Below the pieces are notes generated by a model, which saw only the letters and a list, made by a program, of their open reading frames with translations, was not told the origin of the DNA and made no database searches. Shown here one piece after another: positions 33,982 through 45,185 of a stretch of 64,000 nucleotides of DNA (its first letter is position 1; the number at the start of each line of letters is the position of its first letter). The stretch covers positions 10,541,707-10,605,706 of the forward strand of contig NC_089581.1 of NCBI RefSeq assembly GCF_019320115.1, in the 5' to 3' direction. The position numbers and the translations under genes were made by a program. The DNA comes from Miscanthus floridulus (taxonomy: Eukaryota; Streptophyta; Magnoliopsida; Poales; Poaceae).

Positions 33982-34620
33982 AGAATCTCGTCCCCGAGAT
34001 TAAGCATAACGTACTCTTCGAAGAGGTAAGGATATCGTAGCCGGAGGTCAGACTCTTTCTCCCATGTTGCTTCTCTCTCTATGTGATTGCTCCATTGGAT
34101 CTTGCACATAGGAATAGTCTTGCTTTGGGTCTCTTTGGTATCTCTGCCCAGAATTCTGATAGGGTGTTCTTTATACTCGAGTGTATCTTGAATGTCAAGT
34201 GAATCAGTTGGAACTACTTCATCGGGCACTCTCAAACACTTGCGTAGCTATGAGACATGGAATACGGGATGTACACCCATCAATTCCTTGGGTAGCTCAA
34301 GTTTGTAAGCGAGCTTTCCAATTCTCTTGCAAATCTTGTATGGACCAACAAATCTAGGGGCAAGCTTTCCTTTCACATGGAATCTGACAGTTCCACGTAG
34401 TAGGGACGGGATGTACACCCATCAATTCCTCGGGTAGCTCAAGTTTGTAAGTGAGCTTTCCAATTCTCTTGCAAATCTTGTATGGACCAACAAATCTAGG
34501 GGCAAGCTTTCCTTTCACATGGAATCTGACAGTTCCACGTAGTAGGGATACCTTGAGATAGATGAAGTCTCCCACATTGAACTCAAGTTCTCTTCTCCTT
34601 TTATCAGCATAGCTCTTGTA
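33969..34620 (-). pseudogene. Integrase C-terminal and chromodomain-like tail, with 142-bp tandem duplication
   Basis: From 34575 downward: [23 protein letters not shown] and YKLELPEEL, the GPY-type C-terminal module of chromovirus integrases. Then 34235-33969 encodes PDEVVPTDSLDIQDTLEY and QWSNHIEREATWEKESDLR, a chromodomain-like region thought in this group to target heterochromatin. Between them 34265-34406 is repeated as 34407-34548. As 142 is not a multiple of three, the tail is shifted out of the main pol frame. The last residues run into the polypurine tract. Confidence 0.85.
34265..34548 (-). repeat. 142-bp tandem duplication inside integrase
   Basis: Two direct copies (34265-34406 and 34407-34548), each beginning CGGGATGTACACCCATCAAT on plus, with only a few differences. 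Absent from a normal integrase, so private to this copy or its subfamily. Confidence 0.9.
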
Positions 34621-35420
34621 TCAACTTTGAGCAGTTCTCAAATTCTCCTTCACTTGCGCAACTCCTTCTTCAGCATCTTGAATCTTGGCGGAGTCAAAGA
34701 ACGATCTTTCTCCCGGTTGGGACCACATCAAAGGTGTCTTACAAGGTCTGCCATACAGAGCTTCAAATGGCGACATCTTGATACTGGCTTGGTAGCTGTT
34801 GTTGTAAGAGAACTCTGCATAAGGTAGGCATTTCTCCCAATCAGAGCCATAATTTAGTACACTAGCGTGAAGCATGTCTTCTAGGATCTGATTTACTTGT
34901 TCTGTCTGTCCATTTGTCTATGGATGGTAAGCAGTACTAAAATCAAGTTTGGTTCCAATGGACTTGTGTAGAGCTTCCTAGAATCGGGACACAAACTGAG
35001 GACCACGATCAGACACAATACTAGAAGGAGCTCCATGCAGTCTGAGAATATGCTCAACATATAGATCTGCTAATTTTTCAGCATTGGTCTTGGTCTTAAC
35101 TGGTACAAAGTGAGCAATCTTGGTCAGACAATCAACAATCACCCAGATGGAATCATTGCCTTTCTGCGAACGGGGCAATCGAACTATGAAATCCATGGAT
35201 ATGCTCTCCCACTTCCACTCGGGGACGTCAAGAGGCTTTAGCAATCCTGTAGGCCTTTGATGTTCAGCCTTGACTCTGTTGCATGTGTCACAACGTGCCA
35301 CATGTCCCACAATGTCTGTCTTCATGCCTTTCCACCAAAAGTGTTTCTTCAAGTCTTGATACATCTTTGAACCTCTAGGGTGAATACAGTACTTGGAATC
35401 ATGAGCTTCTGACAGAATTT
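34621..35420 (-). pseudogene. Integrase zinc-binding and DDE core
   Basis: Minus reading: a His/His...CDTC zinc-binding segment (VARCDTCNRVKAEHQRPTGL), then catalytic-core motifs SMDFIVRLPRSQKG, VIVDCLTKIAHFVPVK, IVSDRGPQF, and YHP..TNGQTEQVNQILEDM with the third acidic residue. First and second catalytic Asp are present. Premature stops: TAG after FVSRF (34978), TAG in the YHP-TNGQ motif (about 34917) and TGA near 34621. Same reading frame as RT. Confidence 0.88.
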
Positions 35421-36879
35421 CCTCTCATAGTACTGGGTCAGATGGAACATAGATTTTGTTCTTGAACCAGATGGTTCCTTGTTCATCTTCTTGGTGGTTG
35501 GTCTTGTAGCCTAGTTTCATCAGACCACAGAGATATTTGATCTCTTCACAACTCTTCTGAGCTTGATGGATATGATCTATGAGATCATACTGTATGCAGA
35601 GCTCATTCAACAAGCCATGTGGTAGTATCTCTAGTTGGAAATCATCAATCTCTTCCTTGAGCTTAGGTGGTACGGATTCAGTGATCAAGGCGTGACAGTA
35701 ACTCTTGCGACTGAGGGCATCTGTGACTACATTAGCTTTTCCTGGATGATAGTGAATTTCTAGGTTATAATCCTTGATCAACTCTAGCCATCGGCGTTGC
35801 CTCATATTTAGATCTTCCTGAGTGAAAAAGTACTTCAAGCTCTTGTGGTCCGTATAGATATCACACTTGTTGCCTATCAAGTAGTGTCTCCAGATCTTCA
35901 GGGCATGCACAACTGCTGCTAACTCAAGATCATGGGTTGGGTAATGGTTCTCGTGTTCTTTCAACTGTCGAGACGCATATGCTATTACTTTTCCATCTTG
36001 CATCAGTACACAACTAAGTCCTTGACAGGATGCATCACAATAGACCACGAAATCTTTGCTGATATCAGGCAATGCTAGCATAGGAGTTGTGGTAAGCTTC
36101 TATTTCAATTCCTAGAAGCTTTGTTCACACTCGGGCGTCCATTCAAACTCCTTAGTCTTCTTTAGAAGGTTGGTCATTGGACGGGCTATCTTGGAGAAGT
36201 TCTCAATGAATCGGCGATAATACCCAGCCAATCCCAAGAAACTTCTGACTTCGGTCACATTACGGGGTTGTTCCCACTCTTTCACAACTTCAATCTTAGC
36301 TGGGTCAACTGCAACACCTTCAGCTGATAATACATGGCCTAGGAAGGCAACTTTCTGTAGCCAAAACTCGCATTTGCTGAACTTTGCATAGAGCTGATGT
36401 TGGGCTAATTTCTCAAGCACGGTTCTCAGATGATGTTCATGTTCTTCAGCGGTGGGTGAATAGACAAGAATGTCATCAATGAATACTACCATGAACTTAT
36501 CCAGTTCATTCATGAAAACCTTATTCATCATGTTCATGAAGTATGCAGGAGCATTTGTGAGTCCAAAGGACACCATGGTGAACTCAAACTGCCCATACCT
36601 AGTCACAAAAGCTGTCTTTGGGATGTCACTCTCTCGAATCTTCATCTGATGATAGCTAGATCTGAGATCAATCTTGGAGAAATACTTAGCACCTCGAAGC
36701 TGATCAAGCAGATCATCGATTCTTGGCAGAGGGTACTTGTTCTTGATGGTGACTGCGTTCAAGTTCCAGTAATCAATGCACATTCTCATTGAGCCATCCT
36801 TCTTCTTAGCAAACAGAACAGGGGATCCCTAGGGTGAAGCATTGGGTCTGATATATCCCTTCGAGATGAGCTCATCAAG
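35421..36879 (-). pseudogene. Reverse transcriptase and RNase H
   Basis: RT from about 36850: [70 protein letters not shown], and the catalytic FIDD box ([13 protein letters not shown]). The thumb carries [15 protein letters not shown]. RNase H begins around 36060 ([45 protein letters not shown]). Core motifs are intact, but stops interrupt: TAGs near 36880, 36829, 36112 and 36100, and another at 35425. All remain in one frame, showing decay by substitution. Confidence 0.9.
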
Positions 36880-37540
36880 CTATTTCTTGAGCTCAGCTAG
36901 TTCATCTACTGACATGCGATAGGGTCTCTTGGCAATGGGTCCTATTCCTGGCAAGAGATCAATGATGAACTCTACATCATGGTCTGGTAGCATACCTGGT
37001 AATTCTTCAGGGAATACATCGGGATAGTCTCTGACCACTGGCACATTATGAACTATCTTCTCCTCTTTCTGTGACTCTGAGCTGGCTTTAAGGGCACACA
37101 GGATAGAGGTGGACTTTTTGGATTGGGGTTCACATCTGATGACTTGGCCTGATGGGTGGGTCACTTGGACATATCAAGGTGAATATGATATGATACCTTG
37201 GTGAAGGGTTAACCAATCCATACCTAAGATGACATCTAGGTTTGTAGAAGGTAACAGGGTTATGGAAGGTAACAGGGTTAGGTCGGCCTTAAAGATAAGA
37301 CCATCAATGGTAAGACTCACTCCCTTACAGATGTGGGTGCACTTTAGGTCTCCTAAAGGTGAGCTGGTGATGATAGGCTTTTCACGTGGGGTTACAGGCA
37401 GGTCATGTTCTTGTGCAAACTTGGATGATATGTAAGAACAAGTTGCTCTAGAGTCAAATAGAACTGATGCAGTATTGCCATTAACTAAAAACATACCATA
37501 CACCACATCAGGGGCAGCCTGTGCTTCCTTGGCGTCCAAA
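36880..37540 (-). pseudogene. Retroviral-type aspartic protease and linker
   Basis: Minus 37539-37174: VLFDSRATCSYISSKF corresponds to the protease active-site region, and DVILGMDWL to its second conserved block. The active site reads D-S-R where the family has D-S/T-G, a GGA-to-AGA-type change expected to abolish activity. A TGA ends this segment at 37174. The following stretch (VIRCEPQSKKS ... YPDVFPEELPG) is the usual protease-RT linker. Confidence 0.87.
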
Positions 37541-38799
37541 TGGTTGAGACGACCACGGGTAGTAGATCCCTTGAACTGAGACTTCTGAGCAGCTAAGTTC
37601 TAAGGGCACTCAGTGGCTTTGTGACCTGGTTGGCCACAGGCAAAGCAGGTGAAAGGTGTACTGCCTATAAGGGTTGGCGCGAGTGCCTTCTAGTTTCTAG
37701 TGCTTGGTGCGGAGCAGTTCTATGCTGGGCGTTCATTCGCAGAGCAGGGATGGTTGAAACAATCCTGAATGTTGCGGTCCTGAGAATAATGGTCCCGGGT
37801 GTAACGATCCTGAGCAGGGCAGGAGTATTTGGTGGTGTAGCCTCCACTACCCCTACTCGATCTAGGGTTGTCATCCCTGTTGTGGCGAGAGTGTTCCCTA
37901 GATGGTGCATCTCTGTGGAACCTCTTGCGATCACGACCACGGAGAGACTCCTCAGGCTTATGCTTCCTCTTCCTATACTCTTCTACAGCTTCAGCATGGT
38001 CCTTCTCAATCTAGATGCAGCAATCCACTAGAGCACGCAATGTGTTACTCTCAATACCGCCAAACTTCAGCTTGATGTGTGGGTTAAGTCCCTTGCAGTA
38101 ATAGTATAGCTTCTCTTTCTTAGAGTTCACAACATAGGAAGGTGCATAGCATAGAAGGTTGGTGAAATGAGTAGTGTACTCAGTTACCCTGTCCTTTCCC
38201 ATCTTGATGTTGCGGAACTCCTCAGCTTTGGCATCCATGACACCCTTGGGAATGTGATACTCAGTGAATGCTTCGGCGAACTCATCCCACGAGATGTTGG
38301 CAGGGTCTTCATGGGAATCACTAAAACTGTCCCACCAGGCACATGCTGCACCTATGAGCTAGTGTGCGGCTGCTCCAACACACTCATCGTCGATGAAAGT
38401 AGTGAGGTCAAGCTTCTTCTCCATCTCCTTGAGCCAGTCATTGGCTACAAGTGGGTCAGGGTCGGTGCCATCATAGGTAGGTGGCCTTAGCTTCAGAAAT
38501 CCTTCCAGCTTCCTTTGGAAGTCATTCTGCTAACCTCCCTAGTGACGGTTTGCTCCTTCTACAAGAGCTACAAGAAGTTGGGTCTGTTGTGCCATTACTT
38601 CTGCCAGGTTCGGTGGTGGTGGTGGAGGAATGTTCTCCTCAGGCGGCAGAGTATTCTCCAGGTGGAAGGGTATCCCTCCACATCCACGGCCACAGCCACA
38701 GCCACGGTTGTTGCCACCATGTCCCCCATTTGGTTCAACTGGTTCAGGGGTGGGCGCACGTCCATGGTTCATTAGGCGATTAGATTGGCGGTTCAGCAT
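37541..38799 (-). pseudogene. gag with CCHC zinc knuckle
   Basis: Chosen start is ATG 38799-38797, preceded only by non-ATG codons. N-terminal Gly/Arg and Pro-rich region (PPPPPPNLAEVMAQQTQ), then the capsid-like retrotransposon gag domain (PPTYDGTDPDPL, WWDSF, EFAEAFTEYHIP, VTEYTTHFTNL), and a CCHC knuckle CFACGQPGHKATEC at about 37605-37650. In-frame TAGs include 38539, about 38530, 38359, 38011 and 37602. It shares one frame with protease and pol, as expected for a single polyprotein. Confidence 0.87.
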
Positions 38800-39121
38800 C
38801 TGCAACACGGATCATAGAGAATTTAGTGCTTATGCCATAAGTGCTTATAATTCAATATGATTACATGATTTTGATGATTTAAAGAAAAACATTTATACTA
38901 TCCAACACTCATTACAAAGAAGCAATAAGATTCATAAAGATGCAATATTATCCGAAACATTCATTACATGGGTTTTATTACATAGCATCATCTCTAGTAG
39001 CTACACTTGAAGACGTGCGAGAATTGTACTACGCATAATGTCTCATAATACATCTCATAAGGGGTACATCATGGGGTACAACTTATGGAAGCTACTGACA
39101 TGACTCATGACCACGCAGGGT

Positions 39122-40350
39122 CATCTACTCTAACTCGTACACCGTAGCTGGGATATGACTGTTCTCGATCTCAATCTCCTCATCAGACTTGTGAAGTTGG
39201 GACACATACTTCAAGGCCTCGGCGAGCTCCTTAGTAGGCATGGCTCCAGGTAGGGTAGGGCAGGCGTCTAGGTTGAGGCGAGTCAGGGCTAACTCAAACT
39301 CCTCTATCCTAGGCTTCGTCTTGCTATGAACCTCCTTGGGTTGCTGATCCCACATACCCTTCATCTCCCTAAGGTGCTTCCTGTCAGACTTCTACCAAGC
39401 CTGCCATGTCCTCTCACACTTGTCCTGTAGGTACTCGGTCTGCCTGAGTGCCTCGATTAGGTGACCCTGGTTACGAACGGCCTTCTTCCTAAACTCCTCT
39501 AGATCTTGAGTCATGGTCTTGTTCCGAGATTGGATCTTCAGCATATCAATCCCCTTGGATCTCTCTCTGTCTCCTCTGCGGTTGAACTCGGCCTTCTTGT
39601 CATCCAACTCTCTCTGCAACTCCAAGACCTTGCTGTCGAGGTAGCAGTTCCTGTTGCCTAGGTCAGCTGCTTTGTCCTGTAAGTCAGCGACCTCGGCTCT
39701 ATGGACTTCATCATGACGATTGAGCTCATCCTATAGCTTGGCAACTGTCTCTAGTAGACTAGCTCGCTCCTATGCTCTCTGCGAGTCTTGCTCCTAGTAC
39801 TCCCACCGGAGGGCCTAGTCCTAATGTCTCCTCTGCTCCAGCTAGGTCATGTACCTATCCTGCTCTAGTAGGTGGATAGCTAAGACACGGAGGCATCTAT
39901 CCTCCTCAGCAAAGATAACTCTGCCGGCTGCGAAACTCTGCTCACTAGGGGTAAGGCTGAGGTCGAGGGCCCAGGGAAGTAGATGGAACTCTGTCGTCTT
40001 CAGGTGCTCGCAGTGGTCCCTCATCACTCTGTGAAGTGCCTTGTGTGAGATAGCTTATAGTCCCTCCTCGACTATGTCCTCTATAGTCAACTTGGTGAAA
40101 GCTGGGACAGAAGGTAAGGTAGTGCTAGCTGGGAACTCGACTGAGGTGACAACTGGTCCTTCGATTCCTCCTTCCTGAGCTAGCTTCCTGGTGCAGGTGA
40201 CCTTGACAAGCTCGTCGGGGACACCTAACGTGATGAGAACTCGGCAGAGGGTCTGTGCAAAACCCCCGATCTCACGTAGGTCGAAGGTAAGCTTGGTGTG
40301 GTCCAGAGGTAGCGGTCCTAGAGGCGGCTAGTCGATGTTCGTTGCCATCT
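39122..40350 (-). pseudogene. Extra coiled-coil ORF upstream of gag
   Basis: Minus reading from ATG at about 40350 (MATNID) to stop at 39122, about 400 codons in one frame. The N-terminal part includes LCRVLITLGVPDELVKVTC and the middle ALDLSLTPSEQSFAAGRVIF. From about 39830 the sequence is charged and heptad-like (ELQRELDDKKAEFNRRGDRE), a likely coiled coil. Eight TAG codons lie between about 39850 and 39720, with others at about 40332 and 39392 and a TAA near 40054. Most TAGs occupy positions where the coiled coil would suit glutamine. It is separate from gag and of unknown function. Confidence 0.6.
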
Positions 40351-40497
40351 ACATGTTTTAAGGAACAGGTGTTAGCAGGTCAATATTAGATAAGCCTTGC
40401 ATAAAAGTAAATGCAGGGTCGGTATATAACCAAAAGAAGGGCTATCCACGTCCTATTCTACCATCCATTTCTAAGGGTTTCGTCCTATGGTCAAGTA

Positions 40498-40511
40498 TGG
40501 CTCTAATACCA
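40498..40511 (-). other. Primer binding site, initiator-Met tRNA type
   Basis: Minus TGGTATTAGAGCCA, two bases after the LTR end, differs from the canonical TGGTATCAGAGC by one C-to-T change. Confidence 0.85.
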
Positions 40512-40513
40512 AC

Positions 40514-43500
40514 TGAAGTGACCCCGATTTCCACGAAGGGAAATCCACAACATCGAAGTGTAATAGGACCATTATAGATCATATCACATCCATACAATGA
40601 TATTATCAGAGTACAAATAGTGCAGAATTACATAAATTATTACATCGCCGTACTGGCAGAATCAAAAGTAGCATTCATTCAGAACAGCTTGAAGAGAAGA
40701 TCGCCAAACTCAAGCGTAGGCATGAACCCCTCAACCGTCAAACTCCTCGAAACTAAACTCCTCAATAGAACCTGTGTGCCAAAATTTATCAGTACGATTT
40801 GTACTGGCCACTCCCAACCCTATGAGCATTTGCTTTGTGGAAATTGGATGCAAGTTGGATATAGTAAAAAGGAACCTATAAGGCTGGGGTTTCCTATGTA
40901 TTTAGCATATCAAGTATGTATAAAAGTATAGTCAAGTTTTAACACCATTCCCATACACATTCCACCCCATTCCCTTCCTAGAGCCAGGTTTCGATCCTGG
41001 GATCGATACACCACCATCTCCATACCATCACCATACTATATCCATACCCTCGCTCAGTCAATAGGCCAACTCCCTCTCAGCACTATCTCAAGGCCCGTAG
41101 CCCCTGGCTACGACCGAGACTCTCTCACAGGGGAAGAAGAGAAGGACTCATCTCATCTATCTAGTTTAAGCAAAACCTAGGAAAGGTCCATAGCCAACAA
41201 GTCGGCACATGTATCGATCGACCAACCATACACTCTGCAAAGGTTTTACATAACCACAAAATCCGCCTTCCTCGCTGACCGTCGTCAACTAGGTTGATTC
41301 CGGCCGCTTGCTAGCCTAGGATAATGCCACTCTACCATTCAGCCCTGGTACACCCCAAGTCTAGTCTAGGGTGGCTGAAACTATGAGTCATGAGCCGAGT
41401 CCACAAGGTCTCCATGAAGTCTCGGAAGGGTGTGGGGGAAATCCTCCATACCCCGTACCTCCTTACACTGTCCGCTATCAACCTAACAGTAGTGGCAATG
41501 TCCTACCAAGTAGTCCGGCCATCCTGCACCATATAGGGAGAGTGGTACGTAAGGCTTCCCGGTGAATCTAAGTACTAGTAAGTCCTTAGGGTTGACTAAG
41601 CCAGAATGTCTTCATCAAGGTTTCCATTTACCGTGCCACCATAGCACCTCCATCCCGGGCTCCTCCCATCATAGGTTCACACCCAGGACCACCTCATATA
41701 CCATTTACCCACCACAGGTATCCATTTCTAGGGGTGCCCAGGTAGCACCCCATGGCAAGACTTGCCCTAGGCTCGTCGTATATTCCAACTTGGTCGACAC
41801 AACCCTCACCCTCCACACACCCAAGTCACACATGCATCACTCTCCCCATAGTCCAGATAACACCAGTTTCCACCACGCATCAATGTAGTACAAGCGTAGT
41901 AGAAGTAATAAGTAATATAGTAGCAAGCGTGTGTCTAGCCTAATAGCAGGGTGAGCAGGGGTAAGGTTGCGTCAAGGTAAAGGCCATCAAGAAAGCATAC
42001 TACCATGCAAGTCCTATCATAGTGTGATTACAACAATAAAGTAAAGCAATAGCAGCTCTATATTAGCCATGCATAATAGGTGCTATGAGATTGGGTGGGA
42101 CGTGGCACCTTTAGTGTAGTCGTCTTCGTACTCCTCACGGTACTCATGATCCTTGTCTGTCTGATTCTCCTCCGAGTCTGCAAACGGTCGCATTATAGTC
42201 GCATTAGCGATATCTATAGAATAGCACAAAGAAACAATCAAAATTCAAAAGAGCCAAATGCACTCAAACATGGGTTCATTGCATAGAGCTTGATTTTAGA
42301 TGAATTTTGGTCCTGGTTTCGTATTTTTCTGAAGTCATATGAATTAGTTATGAATTTCTGAAGTTTAAATCATTTCTGAAAATGGAAAAAAGGCTGAATT
42401 AATCCTGGGCTAACACGTGTCACGCTGTGACTGGTCCTCGTGGCATGCTGACGTCAGCATAACGTCATCGTCTCAGTTCTGGTACTGATAGGTGGGGTCT
42501 AGCTGACGTCAGCATGACGTCATCAGCGTCATTAGTCCGGTAGGTGGGACTAGGGCTTTTGGGTCACTGACAGGTGGGTCCAGCCAAAGTCAACGTCAAG
42601 TCAACGGTGAGTCAATAGTCAATGGGTCAGGTCACTGACGTGTGGGGCCAGGGCTGCTGACATCAGGAGCTGACATCACCGTGACATCAGCATGACGTCA
42701 CCTCGGCTGTGTTGCTACTGACATGTGGGTCTCGCATGATGTCATCATGACATCAGCATCTGGCGTGTGGGTCCAGAGTGTCTGTGCCACTGATATGTGG
42801 GCCCAAGTCAATGGTCAACATGGACTGGGTCTCAAACGGGCTCCGATAGGCTTCGGGTTGGGCCGGTCTGGGCTAGGCCGGGCTGGACACATGGCAAGCT
42901 GTGATGCTACCACGTCATAGCCGTGGGCCTCTACTGGGCTTCGTCCACAGTGCTAGCTCACAGTGCGTGGTTCATGGTGGACGTAGGTTCACGGTCCATG
43001 GACCTAAGACAGGGTCCATGGTGGACCAAGTCCTCCCTTCATCTCCTCCGTTGCGGTCTTCGTGAACCGGGTGCATGCGCATGTGGCCGGCGAGGGGAGT
43101 TTCCCCTGTTTTCTTCCGTAGCGATGCTCCTGCCGGCGGTGAGCTCGCTAGTGAGCCTTTGTGGCGGTGCTGGTTCCAATTGGGGAGGGGAAAAGCTTCC
43201 CCAGGCCACGGCGATCATGATGCTGGGGTCTAAGTGGTGGCCGGGGCCTTCCAGGGCATTGGCCACGGCGGCTGGTGGCTCGGCAGTGCTCGTCGGTGGT
43301 GAGGTCACATATGCAGGCTCTCCGGTGGCTCGACTAGACAGATAGGGGCTTCTGCGGATCCGTGGGTGCACGGCAAAGGCGTCCAGGGCTCAAGGCGGGG
43401 CTTCGGCTTCTAGGTGGCCATTAGGGGCTCCCCGGTGGCCACGGCGATCATGAAGACGACGGCGAGGCATGCGGGTGTGCTACGGGGCTCTAGCGGGGTG

Positions 43501-44830
43501 GTCACGGCATGGTCGCGGGTGTGTGCATGGGTACGTGTGTTCCTAGAGGCCAGAGACGGCCCTGGCCTACGTGCTCCCAGTGTGGAGCGCCTGGCCGACA
43601 TGGTGCAGTCTGGCGGCGAGCAGGGGAAGAACTGGGGGCTCACCATTGGTGTCGACGGCGATAGGGTGGCGATGTAGTGGTGGTTCGAGGCCATGTAGCT
43701 CCAGAAGCCGTGCAGTGCCATGCAGTGTCATGGCATCGTCCTTGCTCCAGCGGCTTCAAAGGTGCTCCGTCGGTGCCTCCTTCTTCTTTCTCCCTCTCCC
43801 TTCCTTCTTCCTCTCTTGGCTCTCTCTCTTGGCTCGGGTGTGCAGAGGGTAGCCACAAGGTGGCAGCGGGGCGTTGAGAGCTTGGGGCGCTAGGGCAATC
43901 GAAGCTGGGCTTTTATAGCCGAGCACCAAGCTTCCATGGCGGACGGCGATCGATCGGTGGAGAGGCATGTGATGCGTCCTACGGTGGCGTGAGGTTGCGT
44001 GGGCACGGTGCCAAGGAGACAGGGGCATGCCCCGAGCGTGACCCCCTAGCCCACCCCTGCCATTGCTGTCGGGTCCTGGTCGCGTGGCGGTTGAGGCGTG
44101 GGTGAGGAAGACGACACTGTGCTGGAGTGTGGCTGACGCGTGGGGCCTGATGGCAGCAGCAGCGGGCGAACGGGGAGGCACGCGGGCATGCTGGCTGGCT
44201 TGCTAGGCCTGCGCGAGCACGTGGGCCGGCCGGTGCGGTGGGGCTGGCTGGGCCGCGAAGGTGAGCAGGCCGATCCAGCTGCGTGGCCCTCTTCCTCATT
44301 TCCTTTTTCTGTTTTCTTTTTCTTCTTCCTTGATTTGAATTCAAATTTGGTTTGGGTATTTGAATTCAAAATGGGAGCACCAAATTCATTGGAGTTTTAG
44401 ATATGAGGCCCACCACATTATTTTATATATATTAGGAATTTATTTATCTATTTTGTATATCAACATAGGTGTAGCTTGTTATATATAAAAATAGAATTAG
44501 TTTTCTCTTTTTACATATTTATCCTTTGGTTTGAATAGTAATTACTTTATGGTGTGTTTCTTTAAAAGAGTTGTTAAGCATAACATAAAACAAATGGAAA
44601 TCCAAATCACAATTTGAGTTAACAAATGTATGCATCACTTTATTTGTTAGAAATTAAATAATCATAATCAACAAATGACATGCCATGCTTATGTGTTGAC
44701 TTGGGTTGGGGTTAGACCTAATGCATCTCTTAGGTTGGGTTTCTATACATGACACTCATCATCACATGGGAGTTTTTAAGAGAAATTTTGTAGTTGTGAT
44801 TTTTGGTGTGTGGATTTTTGGGTTGTTACA
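40514..44830 (-). repeat. 5' LTR of the Tekay-like element (4.32 kb)
   Basis: Minus start TGTAACAACCC at 44830, end ..CACTTCA at 40514. It matches the 3' LTR throughout and is about 90 bp shorter, mainly from fewer short tandem units. Adjacent to the TSD CCTAC. Confidence 0.92.
43911..43918 (-). promoter_or_regulatory. TATA box in the 5' LTR
   Basis: Minus CTATAAAA in GGCTATAAAAGCCC, about 915 bp into the LTR. Likely core promoter of the element. Confidence 0.65.
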
Positions 44831-45185
44831 CCTACAGCTCTTAGAATTGATCCCCTCACCGCATTGCACTTTCTTTCATCTGATTATATTGTTGCCTCCA
44901 ACTTTTTTCAGGGAAGCGCACACTTTTTTCAGAGAAGAAATCCTATGCTTAATATAATATCAGCACAGGCGAGAAATTTTGAAATACAAATCACTAATGG
45001 ATTAATGGGTGAACCTGTCGCATATGTTCTTGGATGGTCCTCTTTTCTTAGTCCTGGTCATGTTGCTTGCATTGTGAAGCATAATCCTTTTTTTTTAAAG
45101 AAGCTTTTTGATAGGTGCTTCCTAGAGTTAAATGGTTACGACTTCAGATAATGTATTGTAATCTGATACATCAACAATTATGCAG
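44831..45185 (+). other. Continuation of the interrupted gene-like sequence
   Basis: After the TSD the sequence resumes CAGCTCTTAGAATTG. One plus frame reads DPLTALHFLSSDYIVASNFF, which looks protein-like but is unidentified. It leads to an acceptor TATGCAG before the carrier exon. Confidence 0.3.

Larger units (their letters stand above)
29562..44830 (-). mobile_element. Ty3/Gypsy chromovirus, Del/Tekay-like, 15.3 kb, full-length but defective
   Basis: LTRs at 40514-44830 (5', minus sense) and 29562-33965 (3') begin TGTAACAACCC and end ..CTTCA. A perfect 5-bp TSD, CCTAC, flanks the element (29557-29561 and 44831-44835). Minus-strand order: primer binding site, extra coiled-coil ORF, gag with CCHC knuckle, protease, RT, RNase H, integrase, chromodomain-like tail, polypurine tract. 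The integrase motifs and the C-terminal chromodomain-like segment point to chromoviruses of the Del/Tekay clade, which typically have multi-kb LTRs. Nonsense codons and a 142-bp tandem duplication in integrase inactivate it. Confidence 0.93.
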
